Positions 11,930 through 23,255 of a DNA stretch of 64,000 nucleotides are shown piece by piece. Within the stretch, counting starts at the first letter, position 1. Each line of letters begins with the position of its first letter. The notes beneath the pieces were generated by a model. It did not search any database and had not been told where the DNA came from. It saw only the letters and a program-made list of their open reading frames with translations. The translations under genes were made by a program, and so were the position numbers. Source of the DNA: Sipunculus nudus (Eukaryota; Annelida; Sipuncula; Golfingiida; Sipunculidae); assembly GCA_026874595.1 (NCBI GenBank), contig CM049320.1, positions 19,229,714-19,293,713 of the forward strand. The letters run 5' to 3'.

Positions 11930-14000
11930 AATATATGTGATAAAGCAAATAGCCATATATTTTACGGATCCCCCTCCTATCGCTTGTACCTTACTTTTGA
12001 AATTCGGACCGCCGTTATTTTTGCCTTGAACGGCCTCCAACCTGAACTCTTGCAAGAACATGGGCCAGCGCATGGTACCCTTATTTAGACAATTGGTCCT
12101 TTCTATATATACAAGTGGCTTTCGGTCATTTTGGATTACAAATTCTTTACCGAATAGATACACTTCAAACTTAGTAAATGACCAGACTATTGACAAGGAT
12201 TCCTCCTAAATGACAATTTAGGTTTGCTAGCTGTCTGTTCGCTTACGACTTGCATAAGTTACTGGATGACGTATATCATGCTGTCTTGCATCAAAAAAGC
12301 CTCAATACCCTTATCTAATGCGTCTGTCCTCAGGATGTACCCCTGGGTTATGTCGAGCAGTTGAAATATAGGTTGTTCGCTTCTCTTTATTTGACTTTGT
12401 TACTTTGCCCCTTTCGTTTTCTTTGAGGTTAGTCAATGGTTTCGCAACTTCGGCGCAATTGGAGATGAATTTTCTATAATGCCCCCTAAGGCCGAGGAAT
12501 GGCAGGGTCTGCTTTTTGGTGGTTGGTCTTTGATTATTGCTTATTTTGTTAAAATTACCGTTTCTGTGGCAATTTGAACCCTACCGAACGTATGTCCAAG
12601 GAACCCTGAATAAGGTAAGCCCACTAAGACCGATTTGCAGCTAGATTGGCTCTGTAGAGAATCTGAAACACTTTCTCCAGTAGCATTAAATGGTCAGACC
12701 AGTTAATACTGTGGCAGAGAACGTCGTCAATATAGCATATGACACCTTCGACATCGGCAAATAGCTTTCGCATGGTGCATGTGAACTGGGCACTTGCTAA
12801 CACCAAGCCAAAAGGTTTGAAATTGAACTGGTATTGGCCGTCTAGGGAAACAAATTCTATGAGGAGCTGTTCTGTAATTCTGCAAAGATGCTTTCTAGTT
12901 GTGGCATAGGTTCATTATCACTGGGGATGCAAATTTTGAACTATATTTTTCAATGATCCCAAGAGATATTTATCTTGCTCATCATTACGTCCTTCAAGGC
13001 ATAGGGTACCGGGTACTGACATGTTGATCGGATGTTATATGAAAATCACACTCGATAACATGGGCTTTATTTCGGGCAACCGTCAGTACAAAGTCATGTC
13101 GGTTTATCAAGTCTTTCAAATCCAATATCTGCTGCACTGAAAGCTGATCACAAAGATTCACATCAGCTGGACCTTGAGAACAACGCTTTGTGCATTGAAA
13201 CAACAGCTCTACTATCATTTATTCCCCAATGGTTTGAGCCACTACTAGCTAATGTGTTCTCACATCGATCATTGACCGGACAGGACAAGTCGAATATGCA
13301 GCCACCTAGCTGGTCAGGCTTACTGACTGACTGGGGAATACATTTTTTTTAGGTTGACGTGAACAGTTTTTCGCTTCTTGATAAGCGAACAGCAGGGGAG
13401 CTAAGTAACCATCCCAATCATGTGGTTGTTCAACAAACCCCTCTCAACAGCAACTTGATAAGCGAACAGCAGGGGAGCTAAGTAACCATCCCAATCATGT
13501 GGTTGTTCAACAAACCCCTCTCAACAGCAACTTGGTGGCGAACAGCAGGGGAGCTAAGTAACCATCCCAATCATGAGGTTGTTCAACAAACCCCTCTCAA
13601 CAGCAACTTGAAATTCCCATTGAATTTCTCTATCATTCAATTCCAGCGAGGATTGTAGGGACTTATTGTTAGCTGTTTAATACTTAACAGCCTACTTATC
13701 TCGAGCATGACCACTGACGTAAACTGACTTCCCATATCAGTTAGGACTTCATTAGGAACACCTAACATACTTTGTCTTCAAAATCAATATTTCGCAAAGC
13801 AATGGCCTCAGGATATCGAGTGGCAAAACCCGTGATATTTAAAATGAAACGTTTACCTATGAGGCTGGAAAAAAACGGACCAATGACATCCATAGCCACG
13901 CGATGAAAAGCTTCCTGTATCAAGGGTTCCTTACCCATTGGCACTTTAGTAACCTTACATTTTGGCAGAGCGAAGGGAAAGACAAAGAGTGACGCCTTTT
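11930..14000 (-). pseudogene. Decayed Gmr1-like Gypsy pol (IN, RT, RNase H)
   Basis: Fragments in several frames on the minus strand keep the same order as the near-intact element. Integrase: 13762-13944 (AMDVIGP, FATRYPEAIAL), then 13620-13760 with LTDMGSQF and IEKF. Pre-RT segment: 12994-13218 (HVIECDFHITSDQ). RT: 12624-12806 with CYIDDVLCHS. RNase H: about 12330 (LRTDALDKG) down to 11980 (FVIQNDRKPLVYIE, NNGGPNF). Stops and frameshifts separate the pieces. The upstream side ends near a (TC)n(TA)n tract at 14117; gag, protease and recognisable LTRs are missing. Confidence 0.85.
13376..13613. repeat. 77 bp unit triplicated inside the Gypsy relic
   Basis: Three almost identical units, with GCGAACAGCAGGGGAGCTAA starting at 13385, 13462 and 13538 (spacing 77 and 76). 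On the minus strand each unit matches the integrase C-terminal segment equivalent to LAPVLFAY, so coding sequence was duplicated after the element lost function. Confidence 0.88.
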
Positions 14001-14113
14001 AGATAGACTAACTTGTTTATTAACACAAGTAAGTAAAGCAAGGAGTGACTCTTTATCTTTACCATCGCTAATACTACGGACTAACACGGCTGTACCACTT
14101 GTTTTTATATACA

Positions 14114-14116
<3 letters not shown>

Positions 14117-14178
<62 letters not shown>
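14117..14178. repeat. (TC)n(TA)n compound microsatellite
   Basis: TC from 14117, switching to TA near 14145; it bounds the 5' side of the Gypsy relic. Confidence 0.95.
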
Positions 14179-14182
<4 letters not shown>

Positions 14183-14437
14183 TAGTTTTATTAAATAAAT
14201 CTAAATAAAGGTTTGTGACACAAGTATTGGGAATACTTCGAAATGCATTTATTATAATAATCTTGCACCGGTATGTTGAGTCGTACTTGCCAGGGTCCTT
14301 AGAGTTCTCTATTGGGCTTTCCTCATATAGTTCTGTTGGTATAAGCGGGTCTATTCAAAGGTTGATCGGGTTTGTCTTATGCTCCAACGTTAAAAGAACC
14401 TAAGGCCGAAGATGATCTAAATGGGGCTATCCGTGAC

Positions 14438-14438
<1 letters not shown>

Positions 14439-14487
<49 letters not shown>
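14439..14487. repeat. (TA)n(CA)n microsatellite
   Basis: TA run ending in a short CA run. Confidence 0.9.
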
Positions 14488-15342
14488 TTGCGACAATCAT
14501 CTTCGTGAATGGTGTTAAATTGAAACATATATCGGAAAAAAAACAAGTTTCTATGTGAAAATTAAAATTTGATACTTAAAACTAATATTACAATTCTAAA
14601 ACTATTATTCTGTGAAGGCTGATTATGAAATAGAAAATATATAATAGCGACAGTAAATAGATAAATATGTTGTTTCTTGATATTTGACAGTAAAAAAATC
14701 GTAAATATTTTGCACCATGTTCCTGTCAGTTAAAATTCGGTGTGAGAAATTATATGTGTCATAATCACCAGCCTTTGAAGGACATCAATTCATCAGTGTA
14801 GGAGATTGATGTACACGTTATCCATTCAAAATAATGCAAACGCCTCCTCAATTTCTTGTTCCCCCACAGCCTGGATCGGTTTGTCGTTTACATATATTCT
14901 CACAATATTTTTTTAAACGTGTCTTTGGTGTACGCGTTTCTGTACCATACTGGTAGGATTACGAGGTATTCTGCATAGACTGCTTTTCATTGGTACAATG
15001 AGCCTTAAGCAGTTTTTGTATAGTTAACAATCTAGGCACTGTCATTATTATTTTATATATCAATTAATAATTGTTGTTAACATTACTCTCATATACATTC
15101 AGTTTATTTAGTTACATTAAAATGATTCATTCATACTCATGACATTATCTCATCGGACTTTAAAAGAATGCTTCTACCTATCAATGGCTGTTTTCTCAAT
15201 GATTATTAATAGTACTTCGATTGTATATTAAATATTTATAAATGTCATGACAACTTGCTTTTTTGTGGAAATGAAATGAGGAAAATCCATGATATTATTA
15301 GCTTTTTTATCACGGACCTGTTCCCCATAAATCTAAACAAAG

Positions 15343-15624
15343 ATGGCCGAAAGGAAGTACGGTGCTCAAAAATTAGATACAAATGTCAATGCAAACACCC
15401 CTTCATTTGTACTTTTTGTACCTGATAATGGTATGTTACGTTTGAATGTGGAAAGCGTACGCGCCATCCTAAGCAAATCAAATTTGATCACAAACTGTCC
15501 CGTTATCAGAACGAAATTGAAATTCCAAGAAAACTTAAGAACAGATTGCCTCTTGCTGTTTACAGATTCACTGTCATTTGTGAAAGCATTCGGTTACACT
15601 TGGCATTATATCTCATCAGTATAA
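15343..15624 (+). CDS. Unrecognised 93-codon ORF
   Basis: ATG in a strong context (AACAAAGATGG). PDNGMLRLNVESVRAILSKS then NLITNCPVI resembles the very start of atlastin/GBP-type GTPase domains (LD..A...IL......PVV), but the P-loop that should follow is missing and no donor is evident at that point. It may be a first-exon remnant or chance. Nothing similar continues downstream. Confidence 0.25.
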   Translation: MAERKYGAQKLDTNVNANTPSFVLFVPDNGMLRLNVESVRAILSKSNLITNCPVIRTKLKFQENLRTDCLLLFTDSLSFVKAFGYTWHYISSV

Positions 15625-17047
15625 GATTCTAATCATGAAATATCGTAATCAGATTAATACTGAGGATAATTAAAAAATGATTAATTAACAGTTTAACACG
15701 TCAAATGTTTCAAATAATGTACATCCAAGCTACCAACTACCTGACGTAAAACCATACACTGAATCAAGAATATGATCATCGGAACGTCTTGGTTATTGGA
15801 AAATTAATGACTTGTCAGTTAACTCTCCCGCTCGCATATAACAATCAATGCTGTTTAACACTTAATTGTCAGGCTGTAACTATCATTTCTTCCTTTGACG
15901 TTGTTTTAGAATCAGCACATCGAAGACAAATTGAATACCTTATTCATTCTTCCTTTAATTCGTTATTCTTAAGATACGTGCCCGCTTCTGTCATGGTGGT
16001 CAAAATTTATTGAAAGTTTTTTTTTTCATTCTAAATTCGTTGTGTTTTATTGGCGCCTGACTATAGGATTTTGAGCTGTGGGGACATAAAAATATATATG
16101 ATTAATAGAACATGGCCTTGCTTCAGAACCTTACATCAATTTAAAACTATTTATGAACAAATCAGTATTTACAGTTTGAAAAAATGTAGGGTGTGAATGC
16201 GACATTATACAAATATTAATTTCATATTCAGTCTTTAATGAGGAAATAGCAGCCAAGCGGAGTCTTTACTTGTTTATAGCAAAAAGGAGAGGAATACGCA
16301 AAAAAAATCAGATTATGTCATTCTTTAAATGACAGTTGTAAAACAAAATATTTTTAGCTTCAGATAGGGTTGAATGTAGGTATAATCTATATATTAACAG
16401 CGAAAGGCGATTTTTGTAATTTTCCGTATCACCTCTGAAACCATCGTACGGATTGCCGTGATTTTCAACATTTATATGCTCCGGGTTTGTCCGAAGAGGC
16501 TCCAGCTTCTTTAATTTCCAATATTTGCGTATTAGGTGCATAATTAATGAGTTTATTATTACTTACTATAGCAATCAATCTGGAATTTCATTTTCGCAAG
16601 AAAAAAATTATATATATATATATATTAGTTTGCTTAATAACATTTTCCTAAAACCTGAATTTCATATATCTGTATGTTTGTGAATCGTGCTGCAAGTTGG
16701 ACGCATGACATATTTTGATTCAGAACTGGTCAGCATTTCATCACGTTGTTTATACAATAGGTCATTTGACTCAGTTACACCTTCTGTCATGGATAAGATT
16801 TAAGATATGGTGTATAACGGTGTAATGAAGTGTAATTCTGACAAATCAGAAAACGTGACATCCAAACATGCGCAACCATGGAAGTAAAGCAAATGTAGCA
16901 TAGGCAGTTGTCGAAAAAGAACTTGAAGACAATTTGCAAGAGGCAAGTGAATCTTTTCTGCCTAGGAATAATGAATTGTGGAGATCTTTGCATGCTTCTG
17001 ACGAACATATTCCTCATACAGCTGAAGCTATAGCTATTTGTGGTGCT

Positions 17048-17049
<2 letters not shown>

Positions 17050-17094
<45 letters not shown>
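17050..17094. repeat. (TA)n microsatellite
   Basis: Uninterrupted TA run. Confidence 0.95.
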
Positions 17095-17099
<5 letters not shown>

Positions 17100-17758
17100 G
17101 ACATTCTTATATCGTCTTATACAACGAATTCAAACAATATATCACTAATACAATGAACCCCTTTGTATTTCATGATATATGTGCTATATTTGTGAGGCAT
17201 TCATAGCATATGTCAGAAACACTCAAGTTCACAGATCAGGATGTAAAACTTTTCTCTTATAGCATGGAAAAGAATCGCAATGATTTGAGTACCGCCCCCC
17301 CCCCCCCCTCGTTCAGGAGTCAGTTTATGAATTTGGAATCAATAACTTAAGATGGGAATCACTTACCAGTACAAGTGCGAATAAGCTCTATTCATGGGCA
17401 ATGTATACATATTGTTTGGCCTATCATTTTACAATGCCTGTATTGTCCCTAATGGAAATGCATTAATTTGTCTGGATGAAATGCATTCTAATACATAAAA
17501 CGTCTTGCCATATGACAAAAATCCATTGTTTTCCATTGATATTGCAAATGTGCTAGAAAATGGATGACAGACAGCATGAAGTGTATTTTGTTGTAATCTA
17601 TAGGATTATATTTTCATCTAAAAGCCTTTCTATTAATAACAACAGATGATAAATAGCCGTTCTTTTCTTTGTTTTAAATGATTGAATTTCGCCTACATCT
17701 GTTTTAATCCCGTGCAAAAAACAGAGCTGGTGTTACCTTAAATATAAATATAAAAAGA

Positions 17759-17759
17759 A

Positions 17760-17808
<49 letters not shown>

Positions 17809-17809
17809 C
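17759..17809. repeat. (TA)n microsatellite
   Basis: TA run with one phase shift, directly upstream of dispersed repeat copy A. Confidence 0.95.
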
Positions 17810-17960
17810 ACAAAAAGCTCGTGAATCACACCTTATCTTTAAGAAATTTAGAAAATACAACATTTCTACTGCTGCTCTCAGAAAAAAAAATAATTGCACA
17901 GCATATAAATAAATTCTGCTTTACTTTATATAATTTAACCAATATCACTGACTGATATTG
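17810..17960. repeat. Dispersed repeat copy A, next to (TA)n
   Basis: Shares ACAACATTTCT.C.GCTGCTCT.AGAAA and TGCTTTACTTTATATAATTT with 35670-35790, both copies directly downstream of a (TA)n tract. Non-coding; family unknown. Confidence 0.6.
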
Positions 17961-18299
17961 GATTATCCTATACAGCATGCCATTCTTTGGTAAACATAAA
18001 AACATTTTAAAAGAAAATTCACGTTTTGGTGTTTTAATATGATTGGTTACTTTGAGGTGTGCCAAAAATACCAAAATCAACACACAAAGGCAAGGTTCAA
18101 TTTCCAATCGCTTTGTGAAGAAACGGAGAGTTCACCTCTCAACCCCCCCCCCCTCCTACACACACACACACATAGACCCTTGCGATGGGGTTTACCACAT
18201 GGAATTCCCCTTTTCTCTATATAGTATAATAATATTAATGACGTTACGAGTGGTGGACTAGTGTCGTCAGGGAATGGCGACTGTCGATATGTGTAGTGT

Positions 18300-18922
18300 C
18301 GGAGGGAGTTGGGGAAGAAACGGTGTCCCTAAATCGAATTAAGAAATTAACCGATATTAAAGCAGTTGATTACAAAAACATACACTGAAATACATAACAA
18401 GCCCTCGAGAGTTTAGTACACAATATTTATCGAAGACGCGTCTTTTAGTTGTTGACGGAAACAGGTTACTTCTACTTATCATACCGTAAAGACCACCAAA
18501 CACGCAGAATAAAAAAGTGGAATCTACCATCTGTTCAAGCCTTTGCACAGACGGAAACCTTTACAACATGTCTGCTTTGATTGGTAGTTTACGTCAACCA
18601 ATGCATCTTTAATGCGCTTGATGCCAAACACTACTGACCTGAGAGAACGGGCTAACCACTCGTCGCTACATTACCGGTTTGCAAAGCCACTTTCGACATG
18701 CAACTGTGATACTACGTTCAAATAAAGTTTTATGGAATTAGAAATGTGATTTTGTGCAAAGTTTGCTATACAGCGTGATAAAGTCTTATTACTCAGTGGT
18801 ACCGGTGTATATTGCAACTTATGACAAGAGCTAAGGTATGTACATAACTGACTGCGGCAGGTGGCTTTTATAGGCCCAGCGTATGCTGCTCTTTGAAACG
18901 TTGCTACGTCCCTGTCCAGCAC
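18300..18922 (-). pseudogene. Broken tyrosine recombinase (DIRS/Crypton-like)
   Basis: 18671-18922 matches the N-terminal SAM-like domain of retroelement tyrosine recombinases: TCRSQLCTYLSSCHKL, YTPVPLSNKTLSRCIANFAQ, SIKLYLNVVSQLHVESGF. After a stop, 18549-18640 reads SVVFGIKRIKD, and 18357-18548 reads FGGLYGMISRSNLFP and GLVMYF, the start of the catalytic domain. Where active relatives have L-R-(K/R)-S-N, this copy has I-S-R-S-N, so the first catalytic Arg appears lost. The remaining catalytic boxes are not seen. The product is certainly non-functional. Confidence 0.72.
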
Positions 18923-20214
18923 TGCCTGAACCTCTGCCAGTTAACCTCCTGTTTAAATGTACAGACAACACCATTGGACTGCCGCATGGATTTGTGCCAT
19001 CGCTTGGCAATTTTATTTAACAGTGTTTGAAGAAAGGCCTTCCACTGTGTCCTCAACCACTCTAACATGCACCATTTGTTGCACAATGCAGTTTTACATT
19101 TTATCCTTAAAAATGCATTATTATCCTGCCGTTTATCCTTGGATAAGACTTATTAACAGGTGAGTGTATTTTTCTCAGTACCAAGAAACAGTAAACAGGT
19201 ACAAAGCCCTACAAGTTTTATAAGGCCCAACTGTAATAAAAGTTTGACCAAAGTTACCTGAGCATCAAAAGAATTCGAAGGTTTTCCCAACTACCAGGAA
19301 GTCGTCCTAGTAAGCGACCACACCGTATCCGCGTCCCTCCATAATCCATCTGAAGCACCATGAAATCCTATGAAAATGTATTGGACTTGTCCTTGGTCCG
19401 AATGGCATTTATTTGAAGTTATACATATATCTTGTCTTGCTTTCTAAAAAAGTCGAATGCAAACCTATCGCTTCCTGCGACCTTTGCTGAAAAGGAATTA
19501 GCCGATATGCTGACTTGATAGCTACAAAATAGCCATGTTTGGATAGGTTAACTGTAGCGTCGACAGATTATTACGTGTATTTATCATACGCGGGGGGAAT
19601 GTGAGTTCAAGGAATCACCTTCCGGAAAGTTGCACTCATGTACAGTTCCTGGTGTTAACCCAAGGCTATGAAACACTTTAACCGTTCAACTGTCCTTTTC
19701 TTAATGAACACCTCAGTTCGTTAAACTAAAACTCAAAGCAATTCTTGCTGCCTGTTCATATCCGTGTGTTTAAAATATGTTGGGGTCCCGTGGAAATTAT
19801 CGTAATACATTGAAGATGAACATCTGACGTTCACTAAAAAGGACCAGGGTTTTACAAAGGGCGTTAACTATTACAATTTCCACACATATGCAGGCTCCCA
19901 CCCTAGGTTACATTGTTTTCTGTTTGTCAAAATTGACAAGTACCTCATTTACAAACAGTTTGTTGTTGAACAAGCTCATACATCACTCACAGAAACGTTT
20001 AACAATTTTTAATAGGAATTACATAACGTTCATTACTACGTTAGCAAAATAAGCAAGCAATCTACATACACTCTACAGAAAAGGTAGATGAATAGCCGGC
20101 TTTAAATGGCCTCAGTTCTTACGAGTACAATGTGTCCGGTCTGACCAAAACCCAAGGAAAGTACCTCATCTATAAATAAAGTTTCTTTTGTTAATAATAT
20201 ACATGTATATCAGT

Positions 20215-20330
20215 GATGTAGAGGTCGAATCCTTATTTGGACTCGAGTCCAATACTGCACGGACTCTAACTTGGACTCGAAGGCTCTTGACTATATCTTT
20301 ACTCTATTTGATGTCTAGAGTCTAGCATTC
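20215..20330. repeat. GGACTCGAGTCC palindromic repeat
   Basis: GGACTCGAGTCC (12-base palindrome) near 20238, then GGACTCTAACTTGGACTCGA. Relative of the 57 kb cluster. Non-coding. Confidence 0.5.
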
Positions 20331-20575
20331 TTATATAAAGATAAACACTCAGCGCTCTTCTGTAGATCATTTTTACACTTTTGGGATTCTTATCCGTCCG
20401 TGATGTAGGTGTCCTTGGGCCATTTGCTGACCTCCGATGACATCTCGTCGTTTGCGCTTGGAACGTTATGGGTCATGAAGTACCCGGGCTAGGAGGTGTA
20501 AAATGCATTCTGTCCTTTGCCCTTACTGGGTTTTATATATACGGCTACGAGGAAAAGACTGTTTATGTATGAGTA

Positions 20576-20578
<3 letters not shown>

Positions 20579-20614
<36 letters not shown>

Positions 20615-20655
20615 TATATATATATATGTGTGTATATATATTATACATATATATT
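20579..20655. repeat. (TA)n microsatellite
   Basis: TA run with GT interruptions. Confidence 0.95.
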
Positions 20656-21678
20656 GTGTGTGTGCTCATACACATTTACACGATCCGAGTAGCTTATGTG
20701 TTGCAAACTGCTCACATTCATGTCTTTTCAAGTAGGAAACTACCCAAGTTGAGTCGTTTCCCTGTATAACTACTCACTGAGAGCATCATCGTTAGTTTAA
20801 TTCATCAGAATGAGGAGTTTATGTTTTCAGGGTGATACAATGTTGTTATGCGATGACAACGTTGAAGAAACAGTAACAGGAGAACCTTAACATGCACCAA
20901 CAAGACCCACAAGTGCAGATGAAAAGGCTAGGGAACGCAGCACTTCTAGTGGTCACGTGACCATAGTCATTAAGGTAATAATGTGCAGGGGAGTCTGAGA
21001 ACAGATACTTTACTTTCAAACGTCTAAATATATAAGTAACAAGATATAAACTGCAGTAAAATGAATCTTAATGTAATACATGCCAGTTTCAAGAAACATA
21101 TATATTTATTTTGACTGCCCTTAAAACCTATATGACCTTATGTTATTCACCATATTAACAAGTTATTTTTTTTTTTAATTTACTATGGAGATTATAAAAC
21201 TTATCAGGTGCTCAGAGGTGTGTTTTTGAATTGTCTTTAATAGTGATTTACCGTTCCACCTGAGAAAATAACCCCGCCACGTTGAATTCTCATGAACGCT
21301 GCCCGGTTAAAGGCAATGCGAGTGTACAGTTGTCTATCACGCATTCCTAAATGTAAGTATGCTTGTAACTATATTCACACAAATATAAAATCGTACTTCA
21401 CAACCGATCTTAGACTTACGAAACCTGTCTTAACAATTAGCTTACACAACTTGGTACTTTTTTTTACAAAGTTCAATACAGAGGAGTAAATGTTTCCTGA
21501 TGATACCTGTCCGTGTGGTCTGTAATACCACCAACACGAAAGATAATACAAATAGTTGTGGGACCCGCGTAAAAGTATTATGAATATCATATGAATACGA
21601 CTGTACTTCACAGTGACTGCGTCATCTCGATCGGGATTCGACTTTCAACCAGACTCTACAGTGATGGTTTCTCACAAA

Positions 21679-22490
21679 TTAGGCCTTGCCATTTGCTCGG
21701 TAATTCTTGGACCATTTAAATGAGCCGCTCGCGATGATCATAAGGTAAGGAAACAAGGCTGAGTCAAACAAATCCGGCTCCTTGTCTTGCCAGTGAGTAA
21801 ACGTGTTATCTAACAATTCTCCAGTAGTCTCCCAGATCCAGGAGAATTGTTTAAACCTACCACCTATCCAGAAGGAATCAACATCTTGCCCAACACTATC
21901 TGAAAGAAGCAAAAATAAAATTTCCACCTTGTGGACCAAGCTTTTAATGCTTCAGATATAGATAAATCAGTCTGTAATGCTGGACAATGCATGCAATTGA
22001 AATATATACTTCCCGTTTGATTTTAAAACAAAATAAATATAATCTGATTAATGAAGCAATCCCAGTGGACTTAAATCCATAGATAAAGGTTGGAAAAATA
22101 TGTAAACAAGGTAAGGTAATACATATTTATAATTCTGATATTAAACGAATTTACCCCAGTCTTATGTAATATTTACTGAGATATTTAAGATACGCTTGTA
22201 AAGAAAGAAAATTACCCTAAGCGTTAATATTCACAAAAAATGTTCAAGCACGTAGCCGGTCTTGCCTTCATATATCAGTAAACACCTACCCGGAGAACGT
22301 TGGTACCGGTTGGATTTGATGACCCCTGCTACATATATCTGCTCTCCAATCGAGTGGATCTCTGCCAGAGAAGATCCGAGATGTCTGCAGAAGTTCAAAG
22401 CAGCTTGCCAACTCCACTTGCGTTTTATAACAAATCGATAGCAGGAGTCACTATGATGGAAATTAAATCCATTCGAGCAAGGTTTTGAAG
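21679..22490 (-). CDS. C-type lectin domain, two exons
   Basis: Exon A is 22290-22490 (acceptor TTTCAG, donor G/GTAGGT) and exon B is 21679-21899 (acceptor CTTTCAG, stop TAA at 21681-21679); both junctions are phase 1. Exon A: CSNGF, SDSCYRF, SWQAALNFCRHLGSSLAEIH, EQIYVAGVI, the first half of a CTLD with the extra Cys of the long form. Exon B: SFWIGG, WIWETTGELL, HWQDKEPD, then FKWSKNYRANGKA. The sugar-binding EPN reads EPD, WND reads WSK, and the two C-terminal Cys normally paired with exon A are absent; the frame stops where ...LCE would follow. It is either a divergent lectin fold or a decaying gene. Likely secreted. Confidence 0.72.
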
Positions 22491-22574
22491 CTGAAATTTT
22501 ACAAAACAAGCAAATTCGTGGAATTAATGTCCCCTGCTTTGGAATCTTAATGTTTTTCATGCTTTATAAAGGAC

Positions 22575-23250
22575 GGCAAAACAGAGTGACAGACAGACAG
22601 ACAGAAGCTAGACACTGCAAAACAAATACTAACAAGGGCATGCATGAGAGCAATCACTGACCAAAATTTGAATAAAATCGGATAATATTTAGTAAAATTA
22701 TCCCACAGAAACGAAAACCTGACAAACTGACAGACAGAGTGACAGACAGACGGACAAAGGCAGACTCTTCAAAACAAATCCAACCAAGGTAAGCATAAGA
22801 GCAATCCTTGACCACAATTTGAATGACATCGGATAATATTTAGAGAGTTATAGCAGGGAAACGAAAACCTGACGGACTGACAGATAAAGTGACAGACAGA
22901 GACAGAGTGACAGACAGATTCCAGACACTCCAAAACCAATCCCAACCAAAGTAAGCATGAGAGCGAAATTTTAATGAAATCAGATAATATTAAGGAACGT
23001 AATGGCAAAGACACGAAAACCTGACGGACGGACAGACAGACAAGGTGACAGACAGACAGACAGAAGCCAGACACTTCAAGACCAATCCCAACTAAGGTAG
23101 GCATGAGAGCAATCACTGATTAAAATTTGACTGACATCGGATAATATTTAGGAAAGTTATAGCAGGGAATCGAAAACCTGACAGACGGACAGACAAAGTG
23201 ACATACAGACAGACAAACAAATAAAGAGACACTCCAAAACTAATCCCAAC
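22575..23250. repeat. ~150 bp tandem repeat with GACA motif, left of LTR element
   Basis: Four to five imperfect units, each with runs of GACAGACAGACAG, then CCAGACACTCCAAAAC, AATCCCAACCAAGGTAAGCA, TGAGAGCAATCACTGACC and ATCGGATAATATTTAGGAAA. Spacing between CCAACCAAGG copies is about 145-160 bp. The array resumes at 31239 after the inserted element. Confidence 0.85.
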
Positions 23251-23255
23251 CAAGG
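23251..23255. repeat. Target-site duplication CAAGG, left copy
   Basis: CAAGG immediately before the left LTR; the same five bases follow the right LTR at 31234-31238. Five bases fits the staggered cut of Gypsy integrases. The site is the CCAACCAAGGT segment of the surrounding ~150 bp tandem repeat. Confidence 0.85.

Larger units (their letters stand above)
14480..17750. other. Non-coding stretch around a weak ORF
   Basis: Besides the ORF at 15343-15624 and TA tracts, nothing was recognised. The minus-strand 77-codon frame at 16308-16541 has no family I can name and no clear splice sites. Confidence 0.45.
18960..21670. other. Non-coding stretch, no gene recognised
   Basis: Contains the GGACTCGAGTCC cluster (20.2 kb) and a TA tract. 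No exon recognised. Confidence 0.45.

Noticed and set aside
16308-16541. 77-codon ORF (-) resembling a polar cytoplasmic tail
   Set aside because: No family recognised and no convincing splice sites; kept out of the gene list.
22769-23116. 115-codon ORF (-) with repeated CLSVCLSV segments
   Set aside because: Produced by the GACA-rich tandem repeat; the same pattern recurs at 31204-31661.
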